Of a stretch of DNA of 64,000 bases, positions 25,814 to 37,600 are shown piece by piece. The stretch covers positions 223,846 through 287,845 of the forward strand of contig JANFAH010000065.1 in the NCBI GenBank assembly GCA_024663395.1. Direction: 5' to 3'. Each line of letters begins with the position of its first letter. The stretch's first letter is position 1. Made by a program: the position numbers and the translations under genes. The stretch is from Pisolithus tinctorius (Eukaryota > Basidiomycota > Agaricomycetes > Boletales > Pisolithaceae). Below the pieces are notes generated by a model. The model did no database searches, had not been told where the DNA came from, and worked only from the letters and a program-made list of their open reading frames with translations.

Positions 25814-28800
25814 TCATTTGAAAGTGTGGGTTTTGTTGCCGCTCTTGACCTCTCGCTGGTCCCGAGGCCCGGCTCGAATATTGGCTTGCATAGGCGGTCT
25901 GGAAACTGAAAAAAGAGCGAATGTGAGTAAAGTCCAGGAGTTGGCGAATGAAAACAGAGAGCTGAGCAATCCATACAGGCGAACCACTGGTTTCGCAGCG
26001 TCGTTGGGGAGCCGACGCCACACTCCATATCTGTCCCTGACTCGGAGGAAGCACTTGTTTAATGACACTTACCCTTACTTTGTCTCGGCTTCTTCTTTTT
26101 CCTGTCATTCTCTTCACTTGTCCTCTCCTTTTTGTCCCCTCCATCCAACAAGTTGGGAACACTGGAGTAGTCGAATGCTTCCACTTCAGCTTCTCGATCA
26201 CCGCCCACGGCCGCGGAATCAGATCGCGTTTGCGATATCGTGCCCTTATTCCTCTCGCGTTTTCGTTTGCGCTGCCTTGCGCCGGCCTGCCCAACGACAA
26301 CAATAGTGTCATCTTCGATAGGTGCATAAGGGTGGACAGATGAGCGCGATTGGCGTTGGTGCTCGGGAACAAACGGAATTTCGATTTGACCTGCAGGTTC
26401 ACAGGGAGTTGATGTAGGCTTCCCCATTTCATGAAGCGTCACATTCAAAGGCCTCGATGTGTTGCTAGTAACTGTGGATTCCACCTGGGCCATTCGCGCA
26501 ATTAGAGGATGCTTTACAGTTGGCTCAGAAAGGCCATGCATACAACAACATACTTTTGCAATGGTGGTCGGTACGGAAACCACAGGGGCGATAACCAATG
26601 TGCGATGGATCCTTTCCGCGATGCCCCTGAATCGGTCAGTCGCGTTTGGCATCAACGTGGATCTCAAGCTTCGCGATTCAATGATCTAAGCATCAAGGAA
26701 ACAATGAGGTGAGCTATATATATTGCGGCATTGGCAAATCGTAGAGAAGCAAAATTCGTGCAGAATGTGCTGTAAGGTAGCAGGCAAAGCAGGAGGATTC
26801 AACACAATGCAGCACGCGAAAACGGGACGACGAACGAAACTCGTAGAACAAAGAAAAGTTGGGATCGGGAGATACACACTCACCCGTGATGTGTCTCCCA
26901 ACAACGTGCTATGTGCTGCAGTGTAAGCTATGGCCTGATGGAATGCAGATGCCTTTGCTTGTGTAGATGAAAACAGGATGGAGCGAGAGGTGACAGAGCA
27001 CGGTGAAGAGGCGGGTATTGACCATAGGCGGGATTCAATGTCTGTCGAAACAATCTCGTTGTTCCTCGAACTTGGTACGGTGGAAGAGACGTCAGCGGAT
27101 ACCCCCCCAGTTGCAGTCTCTGCAACCTCCGGTTCCGTTGACTGTTTCAAAGTAACAGCCACACTATCAATAGCGGATTTCACTGCATCAACCAACTCTC
27201 CCGTGCGTCGCCTCAGTACAGGTGGAACGGCCCCAATACCACCACCTGCTCGATCAAAGAGGGAGACAAGGTCCGATGATGATGACGGTGGGCGCTCTGC
27301 CATGAGGAATAGGTGGTGCGTTGGAAGCACGTACCTGTGACATTATAACGATGGATTTCCAATTACCAATGAATGTAATGTAACATCCACTTACCGTGTG
27401 CTCTCATCTTCTTCCCTTGCCACGTCCTCTCTCCAACGATGTATGGCACGATACACTGCCACTGACACACTGGTAATGCCATTACCGTTGTTCGAGTTGT
27501 AGTCGAGCCCTCCAGAAGCCGTCAAAGCAACCTTGTTCCATTTTCTCGCCAACGTGTCCCATCCACCGGAGCCAGAACCACCTAACGCGTCGTACGCTTC
27601 TACTTCGTAAAGACGCAGAGAAGTACGAGCGGAGCGGGCGAGAACACTGCGGATAAACGTGTAAGGGTCAGTTCCACTGCCTGTTGCGGTGGGCATTGAA
27701 TCTGGCGACGAGTCTGACGCGAATTGAGACGTCGCCTTTTCAACCAAAGCAAGCCGAAGTCTATCATATATGTAGAGCAAGAAATGAGTGTCAGATTGCG
27801 CATAGGCCAGCATCTCGACTGGAAGAGGTCTTGTTCAATGCCATGCAATTGAGGGATTGATTGACGTAAGAATGTGTTAATCATCAATTCAGTCGTTAAG
27901 AACAGAGCGAACAGTTTCAACCGTTGATCGAACGGTGTGGGCGATATAGGGCACATACCTGATCCTCCAGTCAGCAAGTTGATACCTCTTATCTGGCACA
28001 AATTCACAATATGTCTCCAAAAGGTTGGCGAGACTATGTTTGGAGAGCTCTACCGTGACAAGCGAAAAACGCGGGTGTCAGCCAAGAGATACGGTCAGCA
28101 ACGATGGACCGGACCTAATAACTTAGACGCGTGGAACGTGTCGAACAGGCCCACAACGAAAATGTTGAAGTCTTGTTGGAGCCAGACGATATCAGAGTCT
28201 GCGCCGTGGAATACCTGGAAAAGGTGCAGTGAGATGTAAGTATCCTGGTCAGAGGGAAAAGGCAAGACCGAAAAAGTCTCAGTAAGGCGTGTCTGCATAC
28301 CTTCACAACTGTGGGATCGGCAAAAATTCTTGCAACGATCTCACCAGCGTCATTCGCCATCTTTTCGTCCTCACTTTTAGCGGGAGGTTTTCCCTTTCTC
28401 TGCCGTAGCCCTTCTCGTATATCTGGTACGAGTAAGTCGATAATGAAATCTTCCTGCCTCGTTGAAACTTGCATCAGGGCTAAAAATCCCCTATAAGACC
28501 TGTATGAATGGTGCTCCAGATCCACAGCCAATTCTGTGACAGATGTCAGAGTATTGGCGAAAGAAAGGAAATCTTTCGAGTTTGCGACAAAGGTGAACGG
28601 GCGGGAGGGGGACGTGGTCTTTGATAATCCTTCGAGTGATGATGGTCGCACTGGGTTAGAGGGTGGATCGAAGATATGGTCAGGGTATGCAGGATGCATC
28701 AGTTCGTAGTAGTAGGGATGCAAGGTTCGCTTTTTTTTCTCTGCCTCCCCATCTTCCTCATTCTGAATAGACTGCTCACTCCTAGAGAAGTTGTCCTCAA

Positions 28801-29433
28801 AGATATATCCCAGTGGTACTTTTGCACACCATTTGTGAGCGATGAGTGCAGCGGGGATATATGGAGATTCGTCTGTATTTGGGTGCAGATATCTAAATTT
28901 GAGTTGCGGTTTTGGAAGGTGAGATGCGTGTGTAATGGTAGGATCCAATCTTCCACGGGGAAGGACTCGTTTCTTCGGAAAAGCCGAGGAGTCAGTACCC
29001 ACACCAGTGCAGACAAGTCAGAACATACCTTTGGCTCGTTCTTACGGCGAGAATCTGGTAGGGTATCAGACACCTGGATAGCAGGTGCTTTTTTCCTGCC
29101 CAAAAATTCATCGAGAGCACTATCCGTCCTCTCCAACATGCCTTCCATTGCATCCACGACATTGCGAGAGAATTCGTCAACAACATCCTCCTCATCCTCC
29201 AAACGACCAAAATTTGCGGCATTATCTTTATTGGAGAGCCGAATTATTCGATTTGTGAGTTCAAGTACGCGAGTGGAGAGTGAATCCAGATCATGAGCCA
29301 GTGACTGGTCCATGGAACGATGGAAGGCGAGGTCAGGTGGAAGAGATGAGGCTGCCAGGCTGGTAGCATCGAGCGCAGTTGCTTGGAGGGCATTCGAGCA
29401 GGTTTCAAAGTTGTCCCGCGTAATGATTGTCAT
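25814..29433 (-). CDS. RRP6: Exosome 3'-5' exonuclease RRP6/EXOSC10
   Basis: The nuclear exosome-associated distributive exoribonuclease (RNase D family, DEDD-Y). I chose the ATG at 29433 ([13 protein letters not shown]); the frame extends upstream but without an ATG. Order: an N-terminal PMC2NT-like helical region ([20 protein letters not shown]); [14 protein letters not shown] with the first Asp-Glu pair; [34 protein letters not shown] with the last Asp-Tyr motif; the HRDC-like [26 protein letters not shown]...; and a basic C-terminus rich in Lys/Arg. The final exon ends SGNKTHTFK at 25814. At least seven introns are needed. It is divergent from the FIST-like gene, 219 bp between the starts. 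Confidence 0.88.
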
Positions 29434-29652
29434 TTTTTCGAGGGATGAGTGCAACACCGAGGCTGCCTCCAACGATTAGCTTAATGAGTAGTGTCGCGCA
29501 CGTGACTACTAGTAAAGACTACACTTGGCCGAGATCATAATACTGGTAAGTACTTCGAACAGCTGGGGTCATTAGTAGGCATCGCTACCGGTGACTGACC
29601 GCTCTACTGATATTTCTAAGTTGCAGGAATAATATACGCACTCGCAAGCCCC
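29434..29652. promoter_or_regulatory. Divergent promoter of RRP6 and the FIST-like gene
   Basis: 219 bp between the two start codons must carry both promoters. No clear TATA element is visible. Confidence 0.45.
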
Positions 29653-31423
29653 ATGCAAAAAGCCATCACGCTGGTCGGACGAAGTCCGTCCGCTCTCCTC
29701 ACAGAACTCTCTAATCTTTGCTTACCGGAGCCCTCTTCAAAAACGCTCTTGTTTACCCTCGCACCTTCGTCCAATGTGACTCAGAGACAGCTGTCTGCAC
29801 TTTCTACCTCCTTAACAAAGCACTTCCCCGTGCACGTAGGGTGTATAGCTGCACCCGTACCTCTCAGTGGTCAGCGTCCAGCCCACTGTTCCGTTTCACT
29901 CGCTTTCGTGGATGGTATTCCTTTCCGCTCTACGATTCCGGGCCTTCCGGAAACTCAGGTCGGAAGATGGCATGCGGGTCGAAACAGAAGCTTCAGCGAG
30001 AGTGGTACCCACCCGAGTGACAACGGTAGCACTAATTTGGGTCCTGCGGACATGCTCGGTAGTGCCTTTATGAGTGACGGAAAAATAGATTGGGAGAAAG
30101 TGTGGTCCGTCCCCTCGTCTTCAGGTCTGAAGTCCGAGCCAGATCCCTTGCCCGAAAAACTGCGGAATCTTGAGTGCGTCCTCACAAAATAGGAACCTGA
30201 CATATAAGCGCCAACAATAGTCCACAGACCTCCGACCATCGGCAGCATCATTTACTTCTCGGACAAGTCACCAGAAGGTATTTCAAGGGGGCTCCAGAAC
30301 GCATTCCCAAGTGCACACAAGGTTCGTGCATACCCAGGTTCATTCCGATCTACATACATGTTTAAAACACCCCGCACCATTTGGTGGGTTCTCGTACCCT
30401 TTTCCACGTTTATCCTTTCCCCCGACCTCGGCGGATCTTAAATTGTTTTTTGCGTTCCTTGCGTCTACCAGCTTGCTCTCCTCGCCTCATCCACCCCTTT
30501 TCTTACCGGCCGTCCCTTCACGTTGTTTCACAATGGTCGGGTTCACTCGAGCGGCGCCGTTGGAATCGCGATCCCCTCCCCAACACCACTACTAAATCTT
30601 ACCTTTCCCCCCCTTGTGGCCTTGACGCCACCCTTGCGGATAACGAGGTGTGACATTGTTCGCTAGTTAGATGGCTCATATTTGATACCCCGCTCACTAA
30701 TATGCCCCATGGTATAGCTCAGAGGGAAATCTTATACTCTCCATTGACTCCCGTAATCCTACGCGTCTCCTATTGTCGGCTATCCAGGAAAAAGGGCTCT
30801 CTTTCTGCCCAAACACCACCCTGGCGGGCAAGGAAGGCGCCTTTTACGTTGGAGTTATCGAAAATGATAAAGTGAGTTTCTTTTCTCCCTCCCTTAACAT
30901 TTTTTAGACTCGATTTTCTTCTAGCTCTCTCAGGTCCACCGCATTAGCTCCGGAGACCCGTCTCGAGGGACTATTGCCCTCGACACCAACATGGCGCCAA
31001 GAGAAGGTTCTACTGTTCGGGTATGTAGACCGCACTGCACAATTTCTTTCGTTCCTCGCCTTGCGCTAGATCGCGGTGTCTTTTGATTTGCTCATCCGCA
31101 CGACCCACCTGCTGACAACTTGCGTTCAACAGCTGTATCACCTGCCGAAAACCTCTAATGTCACGACTAGCACCATTTCCGATTCCACCCCAAAACGTTC
31201 ACTTTCCCTGCTGGTTTCCTCTGAAATTGAACCGTTACCTTCGCCTCCCCTAGAGTCACATCCTGGCGACTGTGGAACGGTGGCGTTCGATAGTTTCATT
31301 GCCGCCTCGGAAAACGGTATCGTTTTGTCACCAGGGAACTCCTTTACGTCAACCAACATGCCATGGACGTGCACGGTCCCCGGTGGTCGTGTAACTCTGC
31401 ACTGGGATGTAGCTCGGAATTAA
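29653..31423 (+). CDS. FIST-domain-like protein (FBXO22-like C-terminal fold)
   Basis: The start is MQKAITLVGRSPSALLTELS at 29653. Introns join KLRNLE to SIIYFSDKSPEG, NAFPSAHK to LALLASSTPFLTGRPFTLF, and LRIT to SSEGNLILSI; one more lies near 30870-30930. The mix of GRPFTLFHNGRVHSSGAVGIA, PPLRITSSEGN and a late GCGT-like loop resembles FIST-type sensory/signal-transduction domains, found in bacteria and in FBXO22 of animals. No F-box was seen. The stop follows VTLHWDVARN at 31423. The gene call is firm; the family assignment is tentative. Confidence 0.6.
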
Positions 31424-31723
31424 CGAACTGGTAGTCCCCGTAAGAGCGGATAGTTGCTTGGTGTTACTAATTGCGAGTCATGAACACAGCACGCTCCTGA
31501 TGGTACGTCACACTGTATTCCCTGGAGAACTTCGGATCATGGAAGGCAGCATGCAGCATATGTAACGAGTGAGAATGGACTGCGAAGCAGCTGCGGCCCT
31601 CAAAGTATTACAGCTTCGAAATGGTATGGGAATTTTATTCCGCCATCTAACCAGAATCCTGAGCGGACATCACTGTATACCTAGTGGATGCCAAGTAGAA
31701 GTACTAGACACCGAGACACCGCC
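31424..31723. other. Short intergenic stretch between convergent genes
   Basis: 300 bp between the 3' ends of the FIST-like gene and the processing peptidase gene, presumably holding both 3' untranslated regions. Confidence 0.4.
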
Positions 31724-33318
31724 TTAGTAGATCATAGAAGACATGTCTGAGCGAATGCGGTTATAGTCAAGGAGACCCTCGATAGGTCCAAGAGCGGCAA
31801 TGGCGACCTGCAGTGCCAACCGTCAGAATACAAACGAATACTCGAAGATTTGACACGTACATCCTTGTCCCAAAGGTACTTCTGAGCGACCCGCTTGATC
31901 TCATCAGCTGTAACGGCATCAACGGCATTCTCGATTTGCTTCGGGGTCATGCGACGGCCCGTGGTCACCAATTGTCTGCCAATATCTTCGGCGATAGCAG
32001 TGGTCCCGTCGAGGCTGAGGAGGAGGCCAGCCTTAAGTTGACTCTTGGCACGCTCAACCTCGAACTCTGTAGGGGCCATTGACATACGAGTCCACTCCTT
32101 GAGAGTGAAATGGGCCAAGTCATCGAGGTTCATGAAGTTTTCAGAGACGAGGTAGATGCCCCAGAGACCAGTATCAGAATAAGATGTCGAGAACGACATG
32201 AAGCTATTGGCGAGGTTGTTCGAAGAGATGATGTGAGAAAGGCGTGATGACAGAAGTGGTGCAGCACCAAGAGATCTGTCCCAGTTGCCCATGATTGATT
32301 GCATCACCAGCATAGGGAAATAGTCGGGAGAACTCCAGCCAACACCCTCGACTGCGATAGCGATGTGTGCGCATGGTATTTCGTCATCTCGAATGCGGAC
32401 CTCGGAACCAACAAAGCCGGAGCGGGGATGAGCAAGACGACCGAGAGGAATTGGGTTGGGAGAGACGGGTAAGGAGGAGAAATGTTTCTCGGCGAGTTTG
32501 ACGAGTTCATCGTGATCAACACCGCCAGCGCCAACGAGCACCATACGATCTGCGGTATAGTTGGTCTTGATATAATTGGCAAGGTCGTCACGCTTGATGG
32601 ACAGGATGTTAGCCTTGGGACCGAGAATTGTCCTTCCAAGAGGTTGACCTAAATGTCACAAGGTTATTGTGCGGAGGAAACACAGTTCGGAGAACGACAA
32701 ACCTTGGAAGGCCACGGCATGTAAATGATCGAAGACGACCTCTTCCAACTGTTTGTCGACTTCTTGTTGTTCTCGTAGAATGACGTCCCGTTCCCGTTCC
32801 ATGGCACCGCCGTCAAGCCTTGAGTTCTGCAAGATGTCACTAATGATGTCAACAGCAGTGGGTACGTCTTTCCGGAAGGACTTTGCATAATAGACAGTCT
32901 GTTCGCGGGACGTGTACGCGTTAAGATGAGCACCCAAGTTCTCTACCTCGAGCTCGAGAGCGTGTTGATTTCTCCGGTTAGTACCCTTGAAAGCCATGTG
33001 CTCCAAGAAGTGGGCGGTACCATTGGTTTTGTCAGTTTCTGCACGAGAACCAGCGTCTATCCATACGCCGACAGTCGCTGTTTGCGCATGAGAATGCGAC
33101 TCCGTTGCGACTGTCAGACCATTGGGCAGAGTGGTCGTCTGTGTAATGGGTGCCGGGACGTGGACAGCAGTAGCGAATGACCGCAGCGAACGATGCTGCA
33201 CAAAAAAAAACCCATCAGCTTTACCCCTTCACATTCATGATTTGATGACCCTTACAGGTTTGCGCGTTGCACTCCTCAGGACACGACCCAGCGACACCGA
33301 AACCGTTCTGGAGACCAT
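31724..33318 (-). CDS. MAS1: Mitochondrial processing peptidase, beta subunit
   Basis: The catalytic subunit of the matrix peptidase that removes presequences from imported proteins (M16 metalloprotease). The start is the ATG at 33318. The first roughly 30 residues ([20 protein letters not shown]...) are Arg/Ser-rich without acids, a typical mitochondrial presequence. The zinc site HFLEH (HxxEH, inverted zincin) is followed by the distal Glu in [14 protein letters not shown]. The usual [32 protein letters not shown] follows the site. Three introns: near 33254-33199, 32703-32648 and 31865-31803. The stop follows DMSSMIY at 31724. This subunit, not core protein 1 of complex III, is indicated by the intact HxxEH. 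Confidence 0.92.
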
Positions 33319-34630
33319 TCAGACAGCAGCAAAATGAAGCAATCACCCGTATTCTGCAAACACCAAAATATTTCCACCCGGGCTCGGAAGTTCTCGGCGC
33401 GTCGGATACTCCCGAACATTTTCAGTCTCCGCAGACTAGTCACGTGAGATGCCTATGGCACGACAAACTCAGACTACCTAAATGCTTATCGTACTTCCAG
33501 AGCCCCAGCTTGATGCAGTACCCCAGCATACTCGTGCACTCCCTTACCTATTTACTCGTTCATTGTGTTGTCTTCGACCTAACATTCTTCTTCTTCTGTT
33601 GCGTTCTAACCTTCTTTGTTCTTGAGTCTTTGGCGTAGAGGCATCGTCAACCACACTATGTTGTGTTCTCTCACACAGGTGGAAGGAGTCCCACTGCATC
33701 TGGTTAAGGCACTCCATCTGATGCAACATCCCTGTCCGTCAACTTTGAGTGAATTGGTGCCGGTATCCTAATGGGAGCGGGGCCGGTGAGACGCGCACTT
33801 GACTCGGCAACGAACAACACCATCGATGTCATAGTGACTCGATTGGAATAAATCGATATGATTCCATGTGATCCGTCGCCTTGTTAGCATGCATGAAGTC
33901 GCTGGGTCGATCACACGCTTTGCCAATGATTTGATTCGTAACGAGGGGCGGCTGCACGTTCCGATAGCCGCAGTAAGCTGCCAAGTCCAACGGACGGTAA
34001 AAAGCAAAAGGAGCGTGCCTGATAATGGCTGTGTCGACCCATGTACTGAACCAGAAAATGAACTAACATTCCGTGATCAGTCCACACAGACTGCAATGCA
34101 GAGTCAGTGTAGAGTGGGGTGTCTCTTAGGAGCCGGCGGCGTTGGCCCGAGCGGTAACTTGATCGGTAAGTTACCTTGACCAAGCTGTTTTCGCTCGCAG
34201 TTCCGACGGAAGCAGAGTCACCGACGGGATGCCTACGCGCGACTTTCGGGGGGGGGGGGGGTATTGATAGGTGGATCATTTCGGCATGAGCTAAACATAC
34301 GAACACCGATAGTAAATGCCCAAAAGCAAATTCGAGTCCCAGAAGGCTCGTGTAGAAGAGCGAGCTTGTAACAGGCGGAGGATGCGTGCGTGTTCCACCG
34401 GCATCCCAAACACTGAGAAACGCGTGCCGTGTGATAGATGTAAATAGATTGGACTCGGACGTGGTGACTTGACCACTTCCGTAATTCCCGTTACAAATTA
34501 TGCTTATGACCGGCTGACACCTACTTTATAATGGACTGTCCCATGCCCAGGGGCCTCACAGCCAACCCAGGTAGCCCACCACTTGTATTCCTGTGTGCAG
34601 GTTTTGCCGCCTTTCGTCGTCTGACCCATC
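33319..34630. other. Long intergenic stretch with a poly-G run
   Basis: 1.3 kb between divergent genes. A run of 14 G lies at 34248-34261. Just before the ABC gene, tataatggac at about 34528 resembles the sequence in the matching place upstream of copy 2. No gene recognised. Confidence 0.4.
34248..34261 (+). repeat. Poly-G tract, 14 bases
   Basis: An uninterrupted run of 14 G on the plus strand, the longest G homopolymer I noticed in the window. Confidence 0.9.
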
Positions 34631-37600
34631 ATGGGAGACAAGGTCCTGTCAGAGAAACCCTCCATTGAAGACACTCACACTATCAAGTCTTCACCTCGCA
34701 AGTTCGAGGGCTTCTTCCAGAGGAAGAAAGATAAGAGCGAACAGGAAAAAGTGGACGCCACGGATATTGATACCAAACCAATCGAGCAACCTCCACCATC
34801 CGTCGGATTCGCGGAGCTCTTTCGGTGCGTATCATATTACATGTCGGCTACTTCCCTTATCCGTGTGCTAGGTATGCTACTCCCTTCGAGCTGTCCCTGA
34901 ATGCCATTGGGGTTGTCGGCGCTGTAGCTGCAGGTGCCGCTCAGGTATGCCGTCACGGTTCGACTTTCACCCGTTCACTGATGCACGACTCCAGCCCCTT
35001 ATGACTCTGGTTTTTGGAAGATTGATTGAAGACTTCGTTGCGTTCACCACTGAGTTGGAGATTTATCAATCGGCAGAGCTATCTGGAAATGCCACTGCAA
35101 TATCCTCCGCGAAGCAGAATTTTGATTCCGCAGCAAGCGAGTTTCGCACAGGAGCTGCTCAGGATGCTTCCTACTTGACTTACATCGGTATGTCATTCAT
35201 CAGTTATATTCCAAATGATTCCTGACGTTAGTTCAAGGTGTCGGCATGGCTGTATGTACTTGGATTTACATGTATCTATGGATATACACCGGCGAGATCA
35301 ACGCGAAGCGCATTCGTGAGAGATACCTTCAAGCCATCCTCCGACAAGACGTTGCATATTTTGATAACATCGGAGCTGGTGAAGTGGCCACTCGCATTCA
35401 AACTGATACCCGTACGTCCTAAGCGATCCGCGTCTCTGTGCGCGTGCTCATTCAGAACAGACCTAGTCCAACAAGGGATATCGGAGAAGGTCGCCCTCGT
35501 AGTCAGCTTTCTCAGTGCTTTCCTCACTGGTTTCATTCTTGCGTTTACCCAGTCTTGGCGGCTGGCTCTTGCGATGTCATCTATCCTCCCATGCATAGGG
35601 GTAACCGGCGCTGTAATGAACAAATTTGTGGCCAAATACTCGCAGTGAGTCATCCTTTGCGTCTAACCGGTTTGTTGTGCCGTTCTCATTAGTCGGGGCA
35701 CAGGGAAGCGCTTCAGTATGTCGCTGAGAGTGGTACCATCGCCGAGGAAGTCATTTCTACCATCCGGACTGCACAGGCTTTTGGTTCGCAAAAAATGTTG
35801 GGATCTCTCTTCGACAAGAAGATAGGTTCGGTTCGGACCTTGAACGCGAAGTCTGCCACCTGGCATGGGTGCGGTTTGGGAGTCTTTTTCTTCATCATTT
35901 ATTCTTCTTACGCACTTGGTACGCTTCCTTGTACGTCACCATGCGGTTTCTGACAAAAAAACGAATTATAGCTTTCGATTTCGGCACAACCCTGATCAAT
36001 GAAGGTCATGGTGAAGCCCCATCACATTCCCGTAGTTGATTAAAGACTCACGTTCCACTTTCAGCGACCGCTGGACAAGTTGTTAACGTCTTCATGTCCA
36101 TCCTCATCGGTTCATTTTCTCTGGCTATGATGGCACCAGAAGCACGAGGCGAGTGTATGCTACGTGTTATGAGCCGGGTTTTCTGATGCCTCGATAGCTT
36201 TAACTAACGCCCGTGGAGCAGCAGCAAAATTATTTGCTACTATCGAGCGCGTGCCTGACATTGATTCTGCTAGCCCCGACGGACTCAAGCCCGAGAAGGT
36301 CGTCGGCGAGATAACCCTAGAGGGTGTGCGGTTCAGTTATCCCGCTCGATCCGATGTTCCGATTCTCAAAGGCGTCGACTTAACTTTCGAGGCAGGAAAA
36401 ACAGCCGCTCTTGTGGGGGCTTCCGGCTCCGGCAAGTCGACCATCATTTCGCTTATCGAGCGTTTCTACGACCCCCTCGAGGGTACTGTCAAGCTCGACG
36501 GGGTGGATATCCGCGACCTGAACATAAAATGGCTCCGCTCACAGATTGGCCTGGTTTCCCAAGAACCTGTGCTTTTCGCGACCACCATTAGAGCTAACGT
36601 TGCTTACGGCCTCATCGGCACTCCTTTCGAGCATGCATCAGAAGACGAAAAGTTCAAACTGATCAAGGAGGCCTGTATCAAGTCCAACGCCGATGGCTTT
36701 ATCGGTAAATTGCCCCAAGGCTACGATACTATGGTCGGCGAGCGCGGATTCCTTCTTTCTGGTGGTCAGAAGCAACGCGTGGCGATTGCGCGCGCAATCG
36801 TTTCTGACCCACGAATTCTTCTGCTTGACGAGGCAACTAGCGCTCTTGATACACGGTCGGAAGGTGTGGTGCAGGATGCTCTTGATAAAGCATCCGCTGG
36901 ACGAACGACGATTGCAATTGCTCACCGACTGTCGACGATTAAGGGAGCCGACCAGATCTTTGTCATGGGGGAAGGCGTCGTCTTGGAACAAGGAACACAC
37001 GAGGAACTCATCGGCAGGAACGGAGCGTACGCGCGCCTCGTCCAAGCTCAGAAACTCCGGGAAAGCAAAGAAGAGCTAGGCGATACGGACATCGCAGTGG
37101 TTAGCAGCGCAGCAGACAAGGAAAAGGCCGTTGAAGATGAGGTCCCACTCGGCCGCCGCGATACTCACCATTCCGTGACGTCAGAACTGGCCCGTCGGAA
37201 GAACGAAGAGAGGGGGAAAGCTGAAGTCGACGAGAACTCGTATGGCGTACTGTATCTTTTCAGACGCATTGGGAATCTGAACCCGGATGGTTATCGTTTA
37301 TATCTCATCGGCTTACTAGCAGCAATGAGTGAGTCCTTCGTGTACCAGGCGACAAGCGAATGTGGATGCTGAACATGATTTAGCGACCGGCATGGTATTC
37401 CCAGTGTTCGCCATCATTTACGGTGAGTCCCTGACTTGCCATTGTCATGCGTGTAACCAACCTTTTGCAGCCAAGGCGATCGACGGGTTCTCCCAAACGG
37501 ACCCTTCTGTAAGGCGCCACGACGGGAACATGAACGCTCTGTGGTAAGTGTTATGATGCTAACCTGCGCATTAGCCGTGTTGAGTGTCAATGCGAACAGG

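Noticed and set aside
26062..27340. Several plus-strand open frames over the RRP6 3' half
   Set aside because: Shadows of the basic, low-complexity RRP6 C-terminus on the other strand.
28676..29296. Plus-strand open frame of about 206 codons
   Set aside because: It is antisense to RRP6 exons with recognisable domain content; the translation is Ser-rich and without motifs.
31724..33318. Core protein 1 of respiratory complex III as an alternative to MPP-beta
   Set aside because: The zinc site HFLEH and its distal Glu are intact, and the Arg-rich presequence and overall match are those of the catalytic processing peptidase subunit.
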